NCBI GenBank assembly: GCA_963788935.1
Contig: CAWBIM010000016.1
Coordinates: 186,001 to 250,000, forward strand
Direction of reading: 5' to 3'
Origin: JAOPZW01 sp963788935
Lineage (GTDB): Bacteria; Actinomycetota; Thermoleophilia; Solirubrobacterales; Solirubrobacteraceae
DNA: 64,000 nucleotides
Below the pieces are notes generated by a model, which did no database searches, was not told the DNA's origin, and was given only the letters and a program-made list of their open reading frames with translations. Positions 1-6,834 of this stretch are shown here, piece by piece. A program made the position numbers and the translations under genes. Each line of letters opens with the position of its first letter. The first letter of the stretch is position 1.

Positions 1-630
1 ATCGCCGAGGAGGCCGGCGTCGACGACTTCCTCGCCGAGGCGACGCCCGAGCGCAAGCTCGAGCTGATCCGCGACCAGCAGGCCGGCGGGCGCCTCGTGG
101 CGATGACCGGCGACGGCACGAACGACGCCCCGGCGCTCGCGCAGGCCGATGTCGGCGTCGCGATGAACACGGGCACCCAGGCCGCCCGCGAGGCCGGCAA
201 CATGGTCGACCTCGACTCCAACCCGACGAAGCTCATCGAGATCGTCGAGGTGGGCAAGCAGCTCCTGATCACCCGCGGGGCGCTGACGACGTTCTCGATC
301 GCCAACGACGTCGCGAAGTACTTCGCGATTCTGCCGGCGATCTTCGCCGCGACCTACGCGACGCGCCCCGGCGGGAAGGGCCCGCTCGACGCGCTGAACA
401 TCATGAACCTCGGCACGCCCCGGTCGGCGATCATCTCCGCGATCGTGTTCAACGCGCTGATCATCCCGATGCTCGTACCGCTCGCCCTGCGCGGTGTGCG
501 CTACCGGCCGGTCGGCGCGACGGCGCTCCTGCGCCGGAACGTCCTCATCTACGGGCTCGGCGGACTCGTCGCGCCGTTCATCGGGATCAAGCTTGTCGAC
601 CTCGTGGTCCACAACATCCTCGGAGCCTGA
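1..630 (+). CDS. kdpB: Potassium-transporting P-type ATPase subunit B, C-terminal part (5' end outside the window)
   Basis: This is the C-terminal ~209 residues of KdpB, the ATP-hydrolysing subunit of the high-affinity K+ pump KdpFABC in the inner membrane. The reading frame is open from base 1. The P-type ATPase hinge motif TGDGTNDAPAL is present, followed by the KdpB-typical stretch MNTGTQAAREAGNMVDLDS and then the C-terminal transmembrane helices (FSIANDVAKYF onward), ending normally. KdpC should follow KdpB in a standard kdpFABC operon, but here the next frame is a KdpD-like gene 34 bases downstream, so kdpC is either upstream, elsewhere, or missing. Family identity is secure. Confidence 0.95.
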   Translation: MAEEAGVDDFLAEATPERKLELIRDQQAGGRLVAMTGDGTNDAPALAQADVGVAMNTGTQAAREAGNMVDLDSNPTKLIEIVEVGKQLLITRGALTTFSIANDVAKYFAILPAIFAATYATRPGGKGPLDALNIMNLGTPRSAIISAIVFNALIIPMLVPLALRGVRYRPVGATALLRRNVLIYGLGGLVAPFIGIKLVDLVVHNILGA

Positions 631-664
631 TCGCGCGGCGGCGCGGACGCGGGGGCATCACAAG

Positions 665-1768
665 GTGTTCCTCGGGATGGCGGCGGGCGTCGGGAAGACG
701 TACCGGATGCTCCAGGAGGCCCAGGCCGAGGCCGAGGCGGGGCGCGACGTGGTGATCGGCTACCTCGAGCCGCACAAGCGCCCCGCGACCGCCGCCCAGG
801 CCGAGGGCCTCCCGGTCGTCCCGCGCCGCCGCGTCACCTACCGCGACACGGCGCTCGAGGAGATGGACCTGCCCGCCGTCCTCGAGCGCGCGCCGGAGCT
901 GTGCCTGATCGACGAGCTCGCGCACACCAACCCCCCCGGGCTCGAGCACGCGAAGCGCTTCGAGGACGTCCAGGACGTGCTCGACGCCGGCATCGACGTG
1001 TTCTCGACCGTCAACGTCCAGCATCTCGAGAGCCTCAACGACCAGGTCGCCGAGCTCACCGGCGTCAAGGTGCGCGAGACGCTGCCCGATGCGCTCCTCG
1101 CCCAGGCCGACGAGGTCGTGATCGTCGATCTCACGCCGCAGGCGCTCATCGAGCGGCTGCGCGCGGGCAAGGTGTACCCGCCGGAGCGCGTGCCGGCTGC
1201 GCTCAACAACTTCTTCCGGGCCGAGAACCTCGCCGCGCTGCGCGAGGTCGCGCTGCGCCAGGTGGCCGAGCGCGTGGAGGCGCACCGCCTGCCGCGCGAG
1301 CGCGCTCCGGGCCGGCTCGAGGATCGCCTTGCCGAGAAGGTCGCGCCGCAAGCGGTCGGCGAGCGCCTGCTCGCGCTCGTCACGCCCGAGCCGCGCTCGC
1401 AGCGCATCGTGCGCCGCGCGTGGCGCTCGGCCCAGCGTCTCGGCGGCGAGCTCGACCTGCTGTGGGTCTCGGCTCCCGAGCGCGCGCCCGAGGCCGCCGA
1501 CCGCGAGCAGATCGAGGCGCTTCGGCGCCTGGCGTCCGTGCTCGGCGCGCACCTGCTCATCGAGCCGGGCGACGACGTCGTCGAAGCGGTCGCACGCGTC
1601 GCGCGCGAGCGCGGGACGACGTACGTGCTCATGGGCGTGCCCGGCCCGCGCGGTTCGCTCGCCCGCCTGGCCCGGCCCGGCATCGTCGACCGGCTCGTGC
1701 AGGCCCTGCCGGGTGTGGACGTGCGCATCGTCGCCGATCGCGCCCAGCGTCCGAAGGAGGACCGATGA
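665..1768 (+). CDS. KdpD-like sensor domain plus Usp domain, without a histidine kinase
   Basis: The protein carries the KdpD N-terminal domain: a Walker-A-like GMAAGVGKTY near residue 5, a Walker-B-like CLIDELAHTNPPG, and FSTVNVQHLESLND. A universal-stress-type alpha/beta domain follows from about residue 230. It ends at about 367 residues, so the DUF4118 membrane region and the histidine kinase of full KdpD (about 900 residues) are absent. Such short forms could bind nucleotide or report K+ status to a partner, but could not phosphorylate KdpE. The start is uncertain: GTG 665 is the only canonical start in frame near the domain, but homology seems to begin slightly upstream (TRGHHK), where TTG 593 inside kdpB is the only other option. 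The stop overlaps the next start (ATGA). Confidence 0.85.
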   Translation: MFLGMAAGVGKTYRMLQEAQAEAEAGRDVVIGYLEPHKRPATAAQAEGLPVVPRRRVTYRDTALEEMDLPAVLERAPELCLIDELAHTNPPGLEHAKRFEDVQDVLDAGIDVFSTVNVQHLESLNDQVAELTGVKVRETLPDALLAQADEVVIVDLTPQALIERLRAGKVYPPERVPAALNNFFRAENLAALREVALRQVAERVEAHRLPRERAPGRLEDRLAEKVAPQAVGERLLALVTPEPRSQRIVRRAWRSAQRLGGELDLLWVSAPERAPEAADREQIEALRRLASVLGAHLLIEPGDDVVEAVARVARERGTTYVLMGVPGPRGSLARLARPGIVDRLVQALPGVDVRIVADRAQRPKEDR

Positions 1769-2316
1769 CCCTCGCCCTGGTCCTCGTCAGCGTCGCTGCG
1801 GCCGCGGCGGCCGGGGGCGGCGCGGTCGCGCTGGCCACCCGCCGCCGGCACGGCGGGCATACGCACGGCAGCGCCCGGATCCTGTTCCCGATCGTCGGCC
1901 GCGCGCTGTCGCAGCCCGCGCTCGACGCGGCGCTGCGCATCGCCCGGGCCCAGGACGCCACCCTCGTCGCCGCCTACCTGGCGCCGGTCCCGCTGCACCT
2001 GCCGCTCGACGCCGCGCTGACGCGCGAGTGCGAACTCGCCCTGCCGCTGCTCGAGGCCGTCGAGCAGGCGGCGGCGCGCGCGGGCGTGGCGGTCGACAGC
2101 CGGATCGAGCGCGGGCGCACCTACCGCCACGCGCTGCTCGAGCTGATCGCGCACGAGCGCTACGACCAGATCGTCGTCGCCGCCGCGCCCGAGGGCGCCG
2201 CGGGCTTCACCGCCGCGGACGTGGCGTGGCTGCTGCACCGAGCGCCGGGCGAGATCGTGGTGCTCCGGCCCGGGGACGAGGGGCCGGCGCGGCGCGCGGT
2301 CCCGGCCGCCGCGTAG
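1765..2316 (+). CDS. Membrane-anchored universal stress (UspA-like) protein
   Basis: The protein has 183 residues and is translationally coupled to the KdpD-like gene by a 4-base ATGA overlap. Residues 1-25 form one hydrophobic segment (alanine/valine-rich) followed by RRRH, consistent with an N-terminal membrane anchor. The rest reads as a Usp fold, with the pattern ILFPIVGRALSQPALDAALRIA at its start and ELIAHERYDQIVVAAAP near the end. The usual Usp ATP motif GSRGxG is not obvious, so nucleotide binding is doubtful. Context suggests a K+ or osmotic stress accessory protein. The exact role is not known. Confidence 0.75.
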   Translation: MTLALVLVSVAAAAAAGGGAVALATRRRHGGHTHGSARILFPIVGRALSQPALDAALRIARAQDATLVAAYLAPVPLHLPLDAALTRECELALPLLEAVEQAAARAGVAVDSRIERGRTYRHALLELIAHERYDQIVVAAAPEGAAGFTAADVAWLLHRAPGEIVVLRPGDEGPARRAVPAAA

Positions 2317-2448
2317 GCGGCGGACGAGGTACGGCCAGCACCCGCCCCGGCCTGGGGGGACCGCCCCCCGGCGACGTACGGGATCCGCGCGCGCACACGC
2401 CTGCCAGCCGCATCGGCGGGGCCACCCGCCGCTGGGAGAGTTCCCGCC

Positions 2449-2562
2449 ATGAACTCGATGGCAACCCGCACCGCCGCCGCCTCCCATCAGTTCGCGCATC
2501 CGGTCGTCAGGCCGGCTCCGCGACCGCCGGTGGCCGTGCAGGGTGGCTCCACCATCTGGTAG
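2449..2562 (+). CDS. Possible small protein (37 residues)
   Basis: An ATG at 2449 preceded by a purine-rich GGGAGAG about six bases upstream opens a 37-codon frame (starts MNSMATRTAAASHQF, ends GGSTIW). Its stop overlaps the start of an 8-bp hairpin (2562-2589), as expected for a short gene with its own terminator. The product is proline- and alanine-rich with no membrane segment or known motif. In DNA this GC-rich a chance frame of this length is common, so support is weak. Confidence 0.25.
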   Translation: MNSMATRTAAASHQFAHPVVRPAPRPPVAVQGGSTIW

Positions 2563-2589
2563 CCGGCCCGTCGCCCCCTGAGGGCCGGC
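2562..2589. terminator. Inverted repeat, candidate terminator
   Basis: An 8-bp GC stem (GCCGGCCC / GGGCCGGC) with a 12-base loop directly at the stop codon of the possible small ORF. There is no T-run after it. Confidence 0.4.
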
Positions 2590-2605
2590 CGTTCCCACCC
2601 ATCGA

Positions 2606-2646
2606 GCCCGCGCCGGGCGTCCTCCTCCTCTCCGCCCGGCGCGGGC
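2606..2646. terminator. 14-bp perfect inverted repeat
   Basis: The left arm 2606-2619 and right arm 2633-2646 are perfectly complementary over 14 bases (starting GCCCGCGCC) around a 13-base pyrimidine-rich loop. It is the second of three consecutive hairpins. It could be a terminator or part of a structured RNA. Confidence 0.45.
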
Positions 2647-2660
2647 GCCGTTCACCCACA

Positions 2661-2700
2661 GACCGTTGCGCGCCCGCCCTCCGGGGCGGGCGCAACGGTC
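2661..2700. terminator. Long inverted repeat upstream of the cold-shock gene
   Basis: Arms 2661-2679 and 2684-2700 pair over 17 bases (GACCGTTGCG... / ...CGCAACGGTC) with a two-base bulge and a 4-base loop. It lies just upstream of the presumed cold-shock promoter, so it probably isolates that gene from upstream transcription. Confidence 0.5.
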
Positions 2701-2845
2701 CGATCACATCGCGGGCGCGCGCGAGCTATATTTTCCGCGTCCAAGGTCGGGGATGGACCCCGACACAGGTTGCCAGCGTCCGCGTCGTCGTCTCTTCGAG
2801 TCCTCCGCGATCGCAGCACCAGATATCCCAGGAGGGACCAGAAGA

Positions 2846-3049
2846 ATGGCCACCGGAACCGTCAAGTGGTTCAACGACGACAAGGGCTTCGGCTTCATCA
2901 CGCCGGACGACCCGGGCAAGGACCTCTTCGTCCACCACACGGGCATCAACGCGCCGGGCTTCAAGACCCTGGCCGAGGGCGCCCGCGTGAGCTTCGACGC
3001 CGAGGCCGGCGACAAGGGCCCGAAGGCCGTCAACGTCACCACGCTCTAG
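2846..3049 (+). CDS. Cold-shock domain protein (CspA family)
   Basis: A 67-residue single-domain OB-fold RNA/DNA chaperone. RNP1-like KGFGFITPDD and RNP2-like DLFVHHTGI motifs are present, following the family's N-terminal GTVKWFNDDKGFG. Such proteins melt RNA structure during cold or stationary phase, and some paralogues are constitutive. The start at ATG 2846 is fixed by an AGGAGGGA Shine-Dalgarno sequence about 8 bases upstream. A possible 5' leader of over 100 bases fits genes of this family. A strong tetraloop terminator follows at 3080. Confidence 0.95.
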   Translation: MATGTVKWFNDDKGFGFITPDDPGKDLFVHHTGINAPGFKTLAEGARVSFDAEAGDKGPKAVNVTTL

Positions 3050-3079
3050 TCGTCGCCGGACGCACTCCGACGACCTGGC

Positions 3080-3101
3080 ACGGCCCGCTTCGGCGGGCCG
3101 T
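3080..3101 (+). terminator. Rho-independent-type terminator of the cold-shock gene
   Basis: A 9-bp perfect stem (ACGGCCCGC / GCGGGCCGT) closed by a UUCG tetraloop, followed by TCGTCGTCTCT. It lies 30 bases after the cold-shock stop codon. Confidence 0.8.
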
Positions 3102-3196
3102 CGTCGTCTCTGGGCCCGGACCTCGCGCCCGTGTCCGCGCGCGGGGGCGCCAGACACGCCCCGGCACGGCCCGCCGCCTCAAGTCGGAGGGGGTTC

Positions 3197-3463
3197 GTGC
3201 CGAATGAAGGAGTGATGGACATTTTCCTGCGCCCAGATCTGCACTCGAGAGCTCCCGCGACCTCGCGGGAGGAGCCGGCCGAGCCCGTGTTCAGCGGGTC
3301 CCCGACCGAGGTCGCGGCCTACCTCGGCCCGCGCATGGAGCAGCGCACCCACACGCTGACCCTCGTCGCCGCCGAGCTCAAGCACCTCGCCCGCGCCGGC
3401 TGGGCGACGGACCACCTCACGTTCGTCCTCCAGGACGACACGAGCGTCACCGTCCGCCCGTAG
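3197..3463 (+). CDS. Small protein of unknown function
   Basis: The product has about 88 residues and is soluble, with no signal or membrane segment. Its second half (FSGSPTEVAAYLGPRMEQ, then LTFVLQDDTSVTVRP) reads like a small folded domain. GTG 3197 was chosen because GGAGG sits six bases upstream. ATG 3215 (82 residues) is the alternative, but its AAGGAG is only two bases away. I do not recognise the family. It ends convergent to the molbindin gene, with a 6-bp hairpin between them. Confidence 0.6.
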   Translation: MPNEGVMDIFLRPDLHSRAPATSREEPAEPVFSGSPTEVAAYLGPRMEQRTHTLTLVAAELKHLARAGWATDHLTFVLQDDTSVTVRP

Positions 3464-3472
3464 CGCCGCCCC

Positions 3473-3487
3473 GCCGCGCTTCGCGGC
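3473..3487. terminator. Short hairpin between convergent genes
   Basis: A 6-bp stem (GCCGCG / CGCGGC) with a 3-base loop fills the 25-base gap between two convergent genes. It may act in both directions. Confidence 0.4.
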
Positions 3488-3488
3488 C

Positions 3489-3698
3489 TCAGTCAGCCGT
3501 CGCGAGGATCACGTCCGAGGCCTTGACGATCGCCGTCACCTCGGTCCCCTCGCTCAGCCCGAGCTCGCGCGCGGCCTCGACCGTGATCGACGCGACGAGC
3601 CGCTGGCCGTTGACGTCGATCTCGACATTGGCGATCGCGGCCCCCTCGTTGACCGCCGTGACCTTGCCTGCGAGCTGGTTGCGGGCGCTGATCTTCAT
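3489..3698 (-). CDS. Molbindin, single TOBE (Mop) domain
   Basis: A 69-residue protein made of one TOBE/Mop domain: SARNQLAGKVTAV at the start, VEIDVNGQRLVASIT in the middle and EGTEVTAIVKASDVIL at the end. Molbindins oligomerise and bind molybdate or tungstate in the cytoplasm, for storage or sensing. The start overlaps the stop of the PadR regulator upstream by four bases, so the two are co-translated. It resembles the C-terminal half of the MerR-TOBE regulator at 9317-9691. The molybdate link is family knowledge; oxyanion preference cannot be read from the sequence. Confidence 0.9.
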   Translation of the reverse strand: MKISARNQLAGKVTAVNEGAAIANVEIDVNGQRLVASITVEAARELGLSEGTEVTAIVKASDVILATAD

Positions 3699-4321
3699 CG
3701 GGACTCCTCGTGGTCGGGAACGGAGGGCAGGCTACTGCCGGCCGCCGCGAACGCCCGCCCGCCCGCGTGGGCGCCGTGCATCGCGCTCGGCACCGGCGCG
3801 TGCAGCATCGTCTCGACGAACCGCAGTGCGGCGGTCGTCGACTCGAGCCGCCAGAGCGCGAGCGCGCGATCGAAGCCCTCGGCCGCGTCCGCGGCGGCCG
3901 TGAGCCGGACCGCGAGCGCGGTGAAGACCTCGCGCTGGGCGCCGAGCAGGGCCGACGGGTCGGCGTCGCGGCGCGCGAGGAACAGCAGCTTGAGCATCAG
4001 CAGCGAGCGCCCGTCGCGGACGTGCTCGACCGGCGTGCCCAGCCAGCGGGTCACCGCGCGCTTGCCGTTCGGCGTGGCCTCGAGGATGGTGCGGCGCGGG
4101 CCGGTCGGGCTCGCGACGGTCGCGCCGGGGCGCACGTGGCCCATCGCCGTGAGCGTGTCGACGGCGCGGTAGACGAGCGGCCGGCGGACGGACCAGACGC
4201 GGCCGACGTCGCCGTCGGGCCCCATCGCGCGGGCGAGCGCGAACCCGTGGCTCGGGGCCTCGGCCAGGAGCGCCAGGACGGCCCACTCCCCGGCCGTGAG
4301 GTCGTGACGATCGCGGGGCAT
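3695..4321 (-). CDS. PadR-family transcriptional regulator
   Basis: A 208-residue regulator with a PadR winged helix over residues ~10-85 (AVLALLAEAPSHGFALARAM, then RPLVYRAVDTLTAMGHV) and a C-terminal helical dimerisation region rich in Ala and Leu. PadR proteins are ligand-responsive repressors. The start ATG 4321 is the only one that leaves the winged helix close to the N terminus. Coupling to a molbindin by an ATGA overlap suggests that molybdate status and this regulator are linked. It also lies divergent from the aldolase/DHA-kinase operon, with a perfect inverted repeat at 4348-4363 between them. Its target is inference. Confidence 0.85.
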   Translation of the reverse strand: MPRDRHDLTAGEWAVLALLAEAPSHGFALARAMGPDGDVGRVWSVRRPLVYRAVDTLTAMGHVRPGATVASPTGPRRTILEATPNGKRAVTRWLGTPVEHVRDGRSLLMLKLLFLARRDADPSALLGAQREVFTALAVRLTAAADAAEGFDRALALWRLESTTAALRFVETMLHAPVPSAMHGAHAGGRAFAAAGSSLPSVPDHEESR

Positions 4322-4347
4322 GGCACCGGGAACGCTACCCGCCGAGG

Positions 4348-4363
4348 CATCGGTAGTCCGATG
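4348..4363. promoter_or_regulatory. Inverted repeat, candidate PadR operator
   Basis: CATCGG-TAGT-CCGATG is a perfect 6-4-6 inverted repeat in the 154-base divergent gap between the PadR gene and the aldolase operon. On the minus strand a -10-like TAGCGT lies between it and the PadR start, so a regulator bound here could act on both directions. Confidence 0.4.
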
Positions 4364-4475
4364 TTGCACTCCGGACCACGCTCCGGTTAGCGTCGGCGCA
4401 GCGGCGCGGGCCGGATCGCCCTGCCGCGATGGATCCCGCCGTCCCGAACCCGCAACGAAAAGGAGCGCCGGTCCG

Positions 4476-5351
4476 ATGCCAGTCGTTCCGATGCGTGACA
4501 TCCTCGACCCCGCCTTCGCCGAGCGCTACGGCGTCGCGGCGATCAACGTCGTCGACGACCTCTCGCTCGAGGCGGTGCTCGCGGCCGCCACGGACCTCGA
4601 GGCGCCGCTCATCGTCCAGACGTCGCTGAAGACCGTGAAGTCGCTCGGCGCGCGGCAGTTCATGGCCATCTGGCGGGCACGGACCGCGGAGGTCCCCGTC
4701 CCGGTCACGCTGCACCTCGACCACTGTCCCGACCGCGAGTGGATCTCGATCTGCCTGCGCGAGGGCTGGAACTCCGTCCTGTTCGACGGCTCGGAGCTCG
4801 ACGTCGCCGAGAACACCCGCCAGACGATCGAGGTCGTCGCGGAGGCCGACGCCCACGGCGCGCAGGTCGAGGGCGAGATCGAGAGCGTCCTCGGCGTCGA
4901 GGACGGCATCGGCTCCGACGAGGCGGGCGACATCCATCCCGTCGAGGTGTCCAACGAGTTCATCGCCGCGACGGGGATCTACTCGTTCGCCCCGGCGATC
5001 GGGACCGCGCACGGCCTGTACAAGGGCGAGCCGAAGCTCACGCCCGAGCGGGTCACCGAGATCGTCGAGCATCACCCGATCCCGCAGGTGCTGCACGGCG
5101 GCACCGGCCTCAGCGAGGCCCAGTTCACCGACCTCATCGCCCGCGGCTGCGCGAAGGTGAACATCTCGACCGCGCTGAAGATCGCGTTCGTCGACGCGCA
5201 CCGCGAGTACCTCGAGGCCAACCCCGGCAAGCACGACCCGCCGAAGCTGCTCGCCCACGTGCGCGCGGCGGTGAAGCAGATGGCCGAGGACCACATCCGG
5301 ATCTTCGGGTCCGCCGGCCGCGCCTCCACCACGACGTCGACGGCCGCCTGA
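4476..5351 (+). CDS. Class II (zinc) ketose-bisphosphate aldolase family protein
   Basis: A 291-residue member of the FbaA/GatY/KbaY family, which cleaves ketose (bis)phosphates to dihydroxyacetone phosphate and an aldehyde. Visible signatures are the TIM-barrel LHLDHCPDREW zinc-ligand region, VEGEIESVLGVEDG, the second metal His in IGTAHGLY, LHGGTGLS, and KVNISTALK. The start ATG 4476 has AAAAGGAG 11 bases upstream. It is the first gene of an operon with an HAD phosphatase, DhaL and DhaK, so its substrate is probably a less common ketose phosphate rather than glycolytic fructose-1,6-bisphosphate. The sequence does not fix which. Confidence 0.88.
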   Translation: MPVVPMRDILDPAFAERYGVAAINVVDDLSLEAVLAAATDLEAPLIVQTSLKTVKSLGARQFMAIWRARTAEVPVPVTLHLDHCPDREWISICLREGWNSVLFDGSELDVAENTRQTIEVVAEADAHGAQVEGEIESVLGVEDGIGSDEAGDIHPVEVSNEFIAATGIYSFAPAIGTAHGLYKGEPKLTPERVTEIVEHHPIPQVLHGGTGLSEAQFTDLIARGCAKVNISTALKIAFVDAHREYLEANPGKHDPPKLLAHVRAAVKQMAEDHIRIFGSAGRASTTTSTAA

Positions 5352-5355
5352 CCGC

Positions 5356-6147
5356 GTGCCCGCGCTGATCTTCGACTGCGACGGCGTGCTCGCCGACACC
5401 GAGCGCGACGGGCATCGCCCGGCGTTCAACGCGACCTTCGCCGAGGCCGGGCTCCCGGTGCAGTGGTCGGAGGAGGAGTACGGGGTCAAGCTCAAGATCG
5501 GCGGCGGCAAGGAGCGCATGGCCTCGCTGCTGACCGACGAGTTCGTGCGGGCCAACGACCTGCCCGCCGACCCCGAGGGCCAGAAGGAGCTCCTCGCCGG
5601 CTGGCACAAGCGCAAGACGGCGGTCTACAAGGAGCTGGTGCGGGCCGGCAAGCTGCCCGGCCGCCCGGGGATCGCCCGGATCGTCGACGAGGCCCACGCC
5701 GCCGGCTGGGCGCTCGCGGTCGCCTCGACCTCGGCCGAGGAGTCGGTCCGCGCGGTCCTCGAGCACGTCGTCGGGGCCGAGATGGCGGCGAACTTCGCGG
5801 TCTTCGCCGGCGACGTGGTCCCGGCCAAGAAGCCCGACCCGGCGATCTACCTCCTCGCCCTCGAGCGCATGGGCCTTTCGCGCGAAGAAGCGATCGTGGT
5901 CGAGGACTCGCGCAACGGCCTGCTGGCCGCGGTCGGCGCCGGTCTGCGCTGCGTCGTCACGGTCAGCAACTACACGGCGGAGGAGGACATGCGCGAGGCC
6001 GTCCTCGTCGTGACGAGCCTCGGGGACCCCGGCGAGCCGGCCCGTGTCCTCGCCAACCGCAGCGCGGCGCGCCCGGGCGAGCAGGTGACGCTCGCCGACC
6101 TCGAGGCCTGCCTCGCCGAACCCCTGCCCGAGAAGGAGGCTGTATGA
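5356..6147 (+). CDS. HAD-superfamily hydrolase, CbbY/beta-phosphoglucomutase-like
   Basis: A 263-residue HAD protein with the nucleophile motif FDCDGVLADTE at residues 6-16, motif II around AVASTSAEE, the lysine in PAKKPDPAIYLLA and motif IV VVEDSRNGLLAA. The cap domain lies between motifs I and II. Such enzymes dephosphorylate sugar phosphates or isomerise them. It starts with GTG four bases after the aldolase stop and overlaps dhaL by ATGA, so it belongs to the same pathway. The residues after GLRC are longer than in minimal CbbY proteins. The specific substrate is unknown. Confidence 0.85.
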   Translation: MPALIFDCDGVLADTERDGHRPAFNATFAEAGLPVQWSEEEYGVKLKIGGGKERMASLLTDEFVRANDLPADPEGQKELLAGWHKRKTAVYKELVRAGKLPGRPGIARIVDEAHAAGWALAVASTSAEESVRAVLEHVVGAEMAANFAVFAGDVVPAKKPDPAIYLLALERMGLSREEAIVVEDSRNGLLAAVGAGLRCVVTVSNYTAEEDMREAVLVVTSLGDPGEPARVLANRSAARPGEQVTLADLEACLAEPLPEKEAV

Positions 6148-6791
6148 GCGACACGGCGCTGTCCCAGGCGGAGCTGATCGTCAAGACGATCGCCCAGACC
6201 GCGGTCGACAACGAGAAGTACTTCTGCGACCTCGACGCCGTGGCGGGCGACGGGGACTTCGGCTACTCGCTGGCGCGCGGCTTCGAGATCGTCCTCAGCG
6301 ACTTCGACGACCTCGAGTACGACGACGCCGGCGGCCTCCTCAAGAGGACCGCCCTCGTCCTGACCAAGCGCATCGGCGGCACCTCGGGCCCGATCTGGGG
6401 CACCGCGTTCCTGCGCGCGGGCGCGACGCTGTCGGGCAACCCGGACCCGAGCGAGGCGGACGTCATCGCCGCCATGCGCGCCGCGATCGAGGGGATCAAG
6501 CAGCGCGGCAACTCGGACCTCGGCGACAAGACGCTGCTCGACGCGCTCGTCCCGGCGACCGACGAGCTCGAGGCATCACTTGGCGACGGCGCGGCCGGCG
6601 CGCTCGAGAAGGCCGCCGCGACCGCGCGGACGAGCGCCGAGGCGACGAAGGGCATGCTCGCCCAGCGCGGGCGCGCGTCGTACACCGGCGACCGCAGCCG
6701 CGACTCGGTGGACGCGGGCGCGATGGGCGTGGCCGTGATGTTCGAGGCGGTCAGCAAGGCGTGGCGCGGCTCGGAGCTCGAGCCCGCCTGA
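6144..6791 (+). CDS. dhaL: Dihydroxyacetone kinase-type subunit DhaL (nucleotide-binding)
   Basis: A 215-residue DhaL domain. The three magnesium-binding aspartates are kept in DAVAGDGDFG, but the His usual after the last Asp (GDGDHG) is Phe here. GGTSGPIWGTAF and NSDLGDKTLLDALVPA are typical nucleotide-site segments. With DhaK it forms a two-part kinase for dihydroxyacetone or related short ketoses. No DhaM phosphocarrier is nearby, which favours ATP as phosphate donor. The start overlaps the HAD stop by ATGA. Some relatives phosphorylate tetruloses rather than dihydroxyacetone. Confidence 0.88.
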   Translation: MSDTALSQAELIVKTIAQTAVDNEKYFCDLDAVAGDGDFGYSLARGFEIVLSDFDDLEYDDAGGLLKRTALVLTKRIGGTSGPIWGTAFLRAGATLSGNPDPSEADVIAAMRAAIEGIKQRGNSDLGDKTLLDALVPATDELEASLGDGAAGALEKAAATARTSAEATKGMLAQRGRASYTGDRSRDSVDAGAMGVAVMFEAVSKAWRGSELEPA

Positions 6792-6834
6792 CGGTCCAGA
6801 CCCAAGGGAGCGGGGAACCGGAGAGAGGAGAAAG

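Larger units (their letters stand above)
2317..2845. other. Gene-poor, hairpin-rich stretch between the Kdp genes and the cold-shock gene
   Basis: No long coding frame fits this 529-base gap. It contains one possible 37-codon ORF (2449-2562) and three strong inverted repeats in a row (2562-2589, 2606-2646, 2661-2700). They are followed by an AT-rich spot, TATATT at 2727-2732, that could be the -10 of the cold-shock gene, giving a 5' leader of about 105 bases. I recognise no known riboswitch in it. Confidence 0.6.

Noticed and set aside
494..664. An upstream extension of the KdpD-like gene starting inside kdpB
   Set aside because: The added residues are Ser/Arg-rich, out-of-frame translation of kdpB. 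Only the last few residues before GTG 665 resemble KdpD.
2727..2732. TATATT as the cold-shock promoter
   Set aside because: It is the most AT-rich spot upstream, but I could not find a supporting -35 and the spacing to the gene is free, so it is only mentioned, not listed as a feature.
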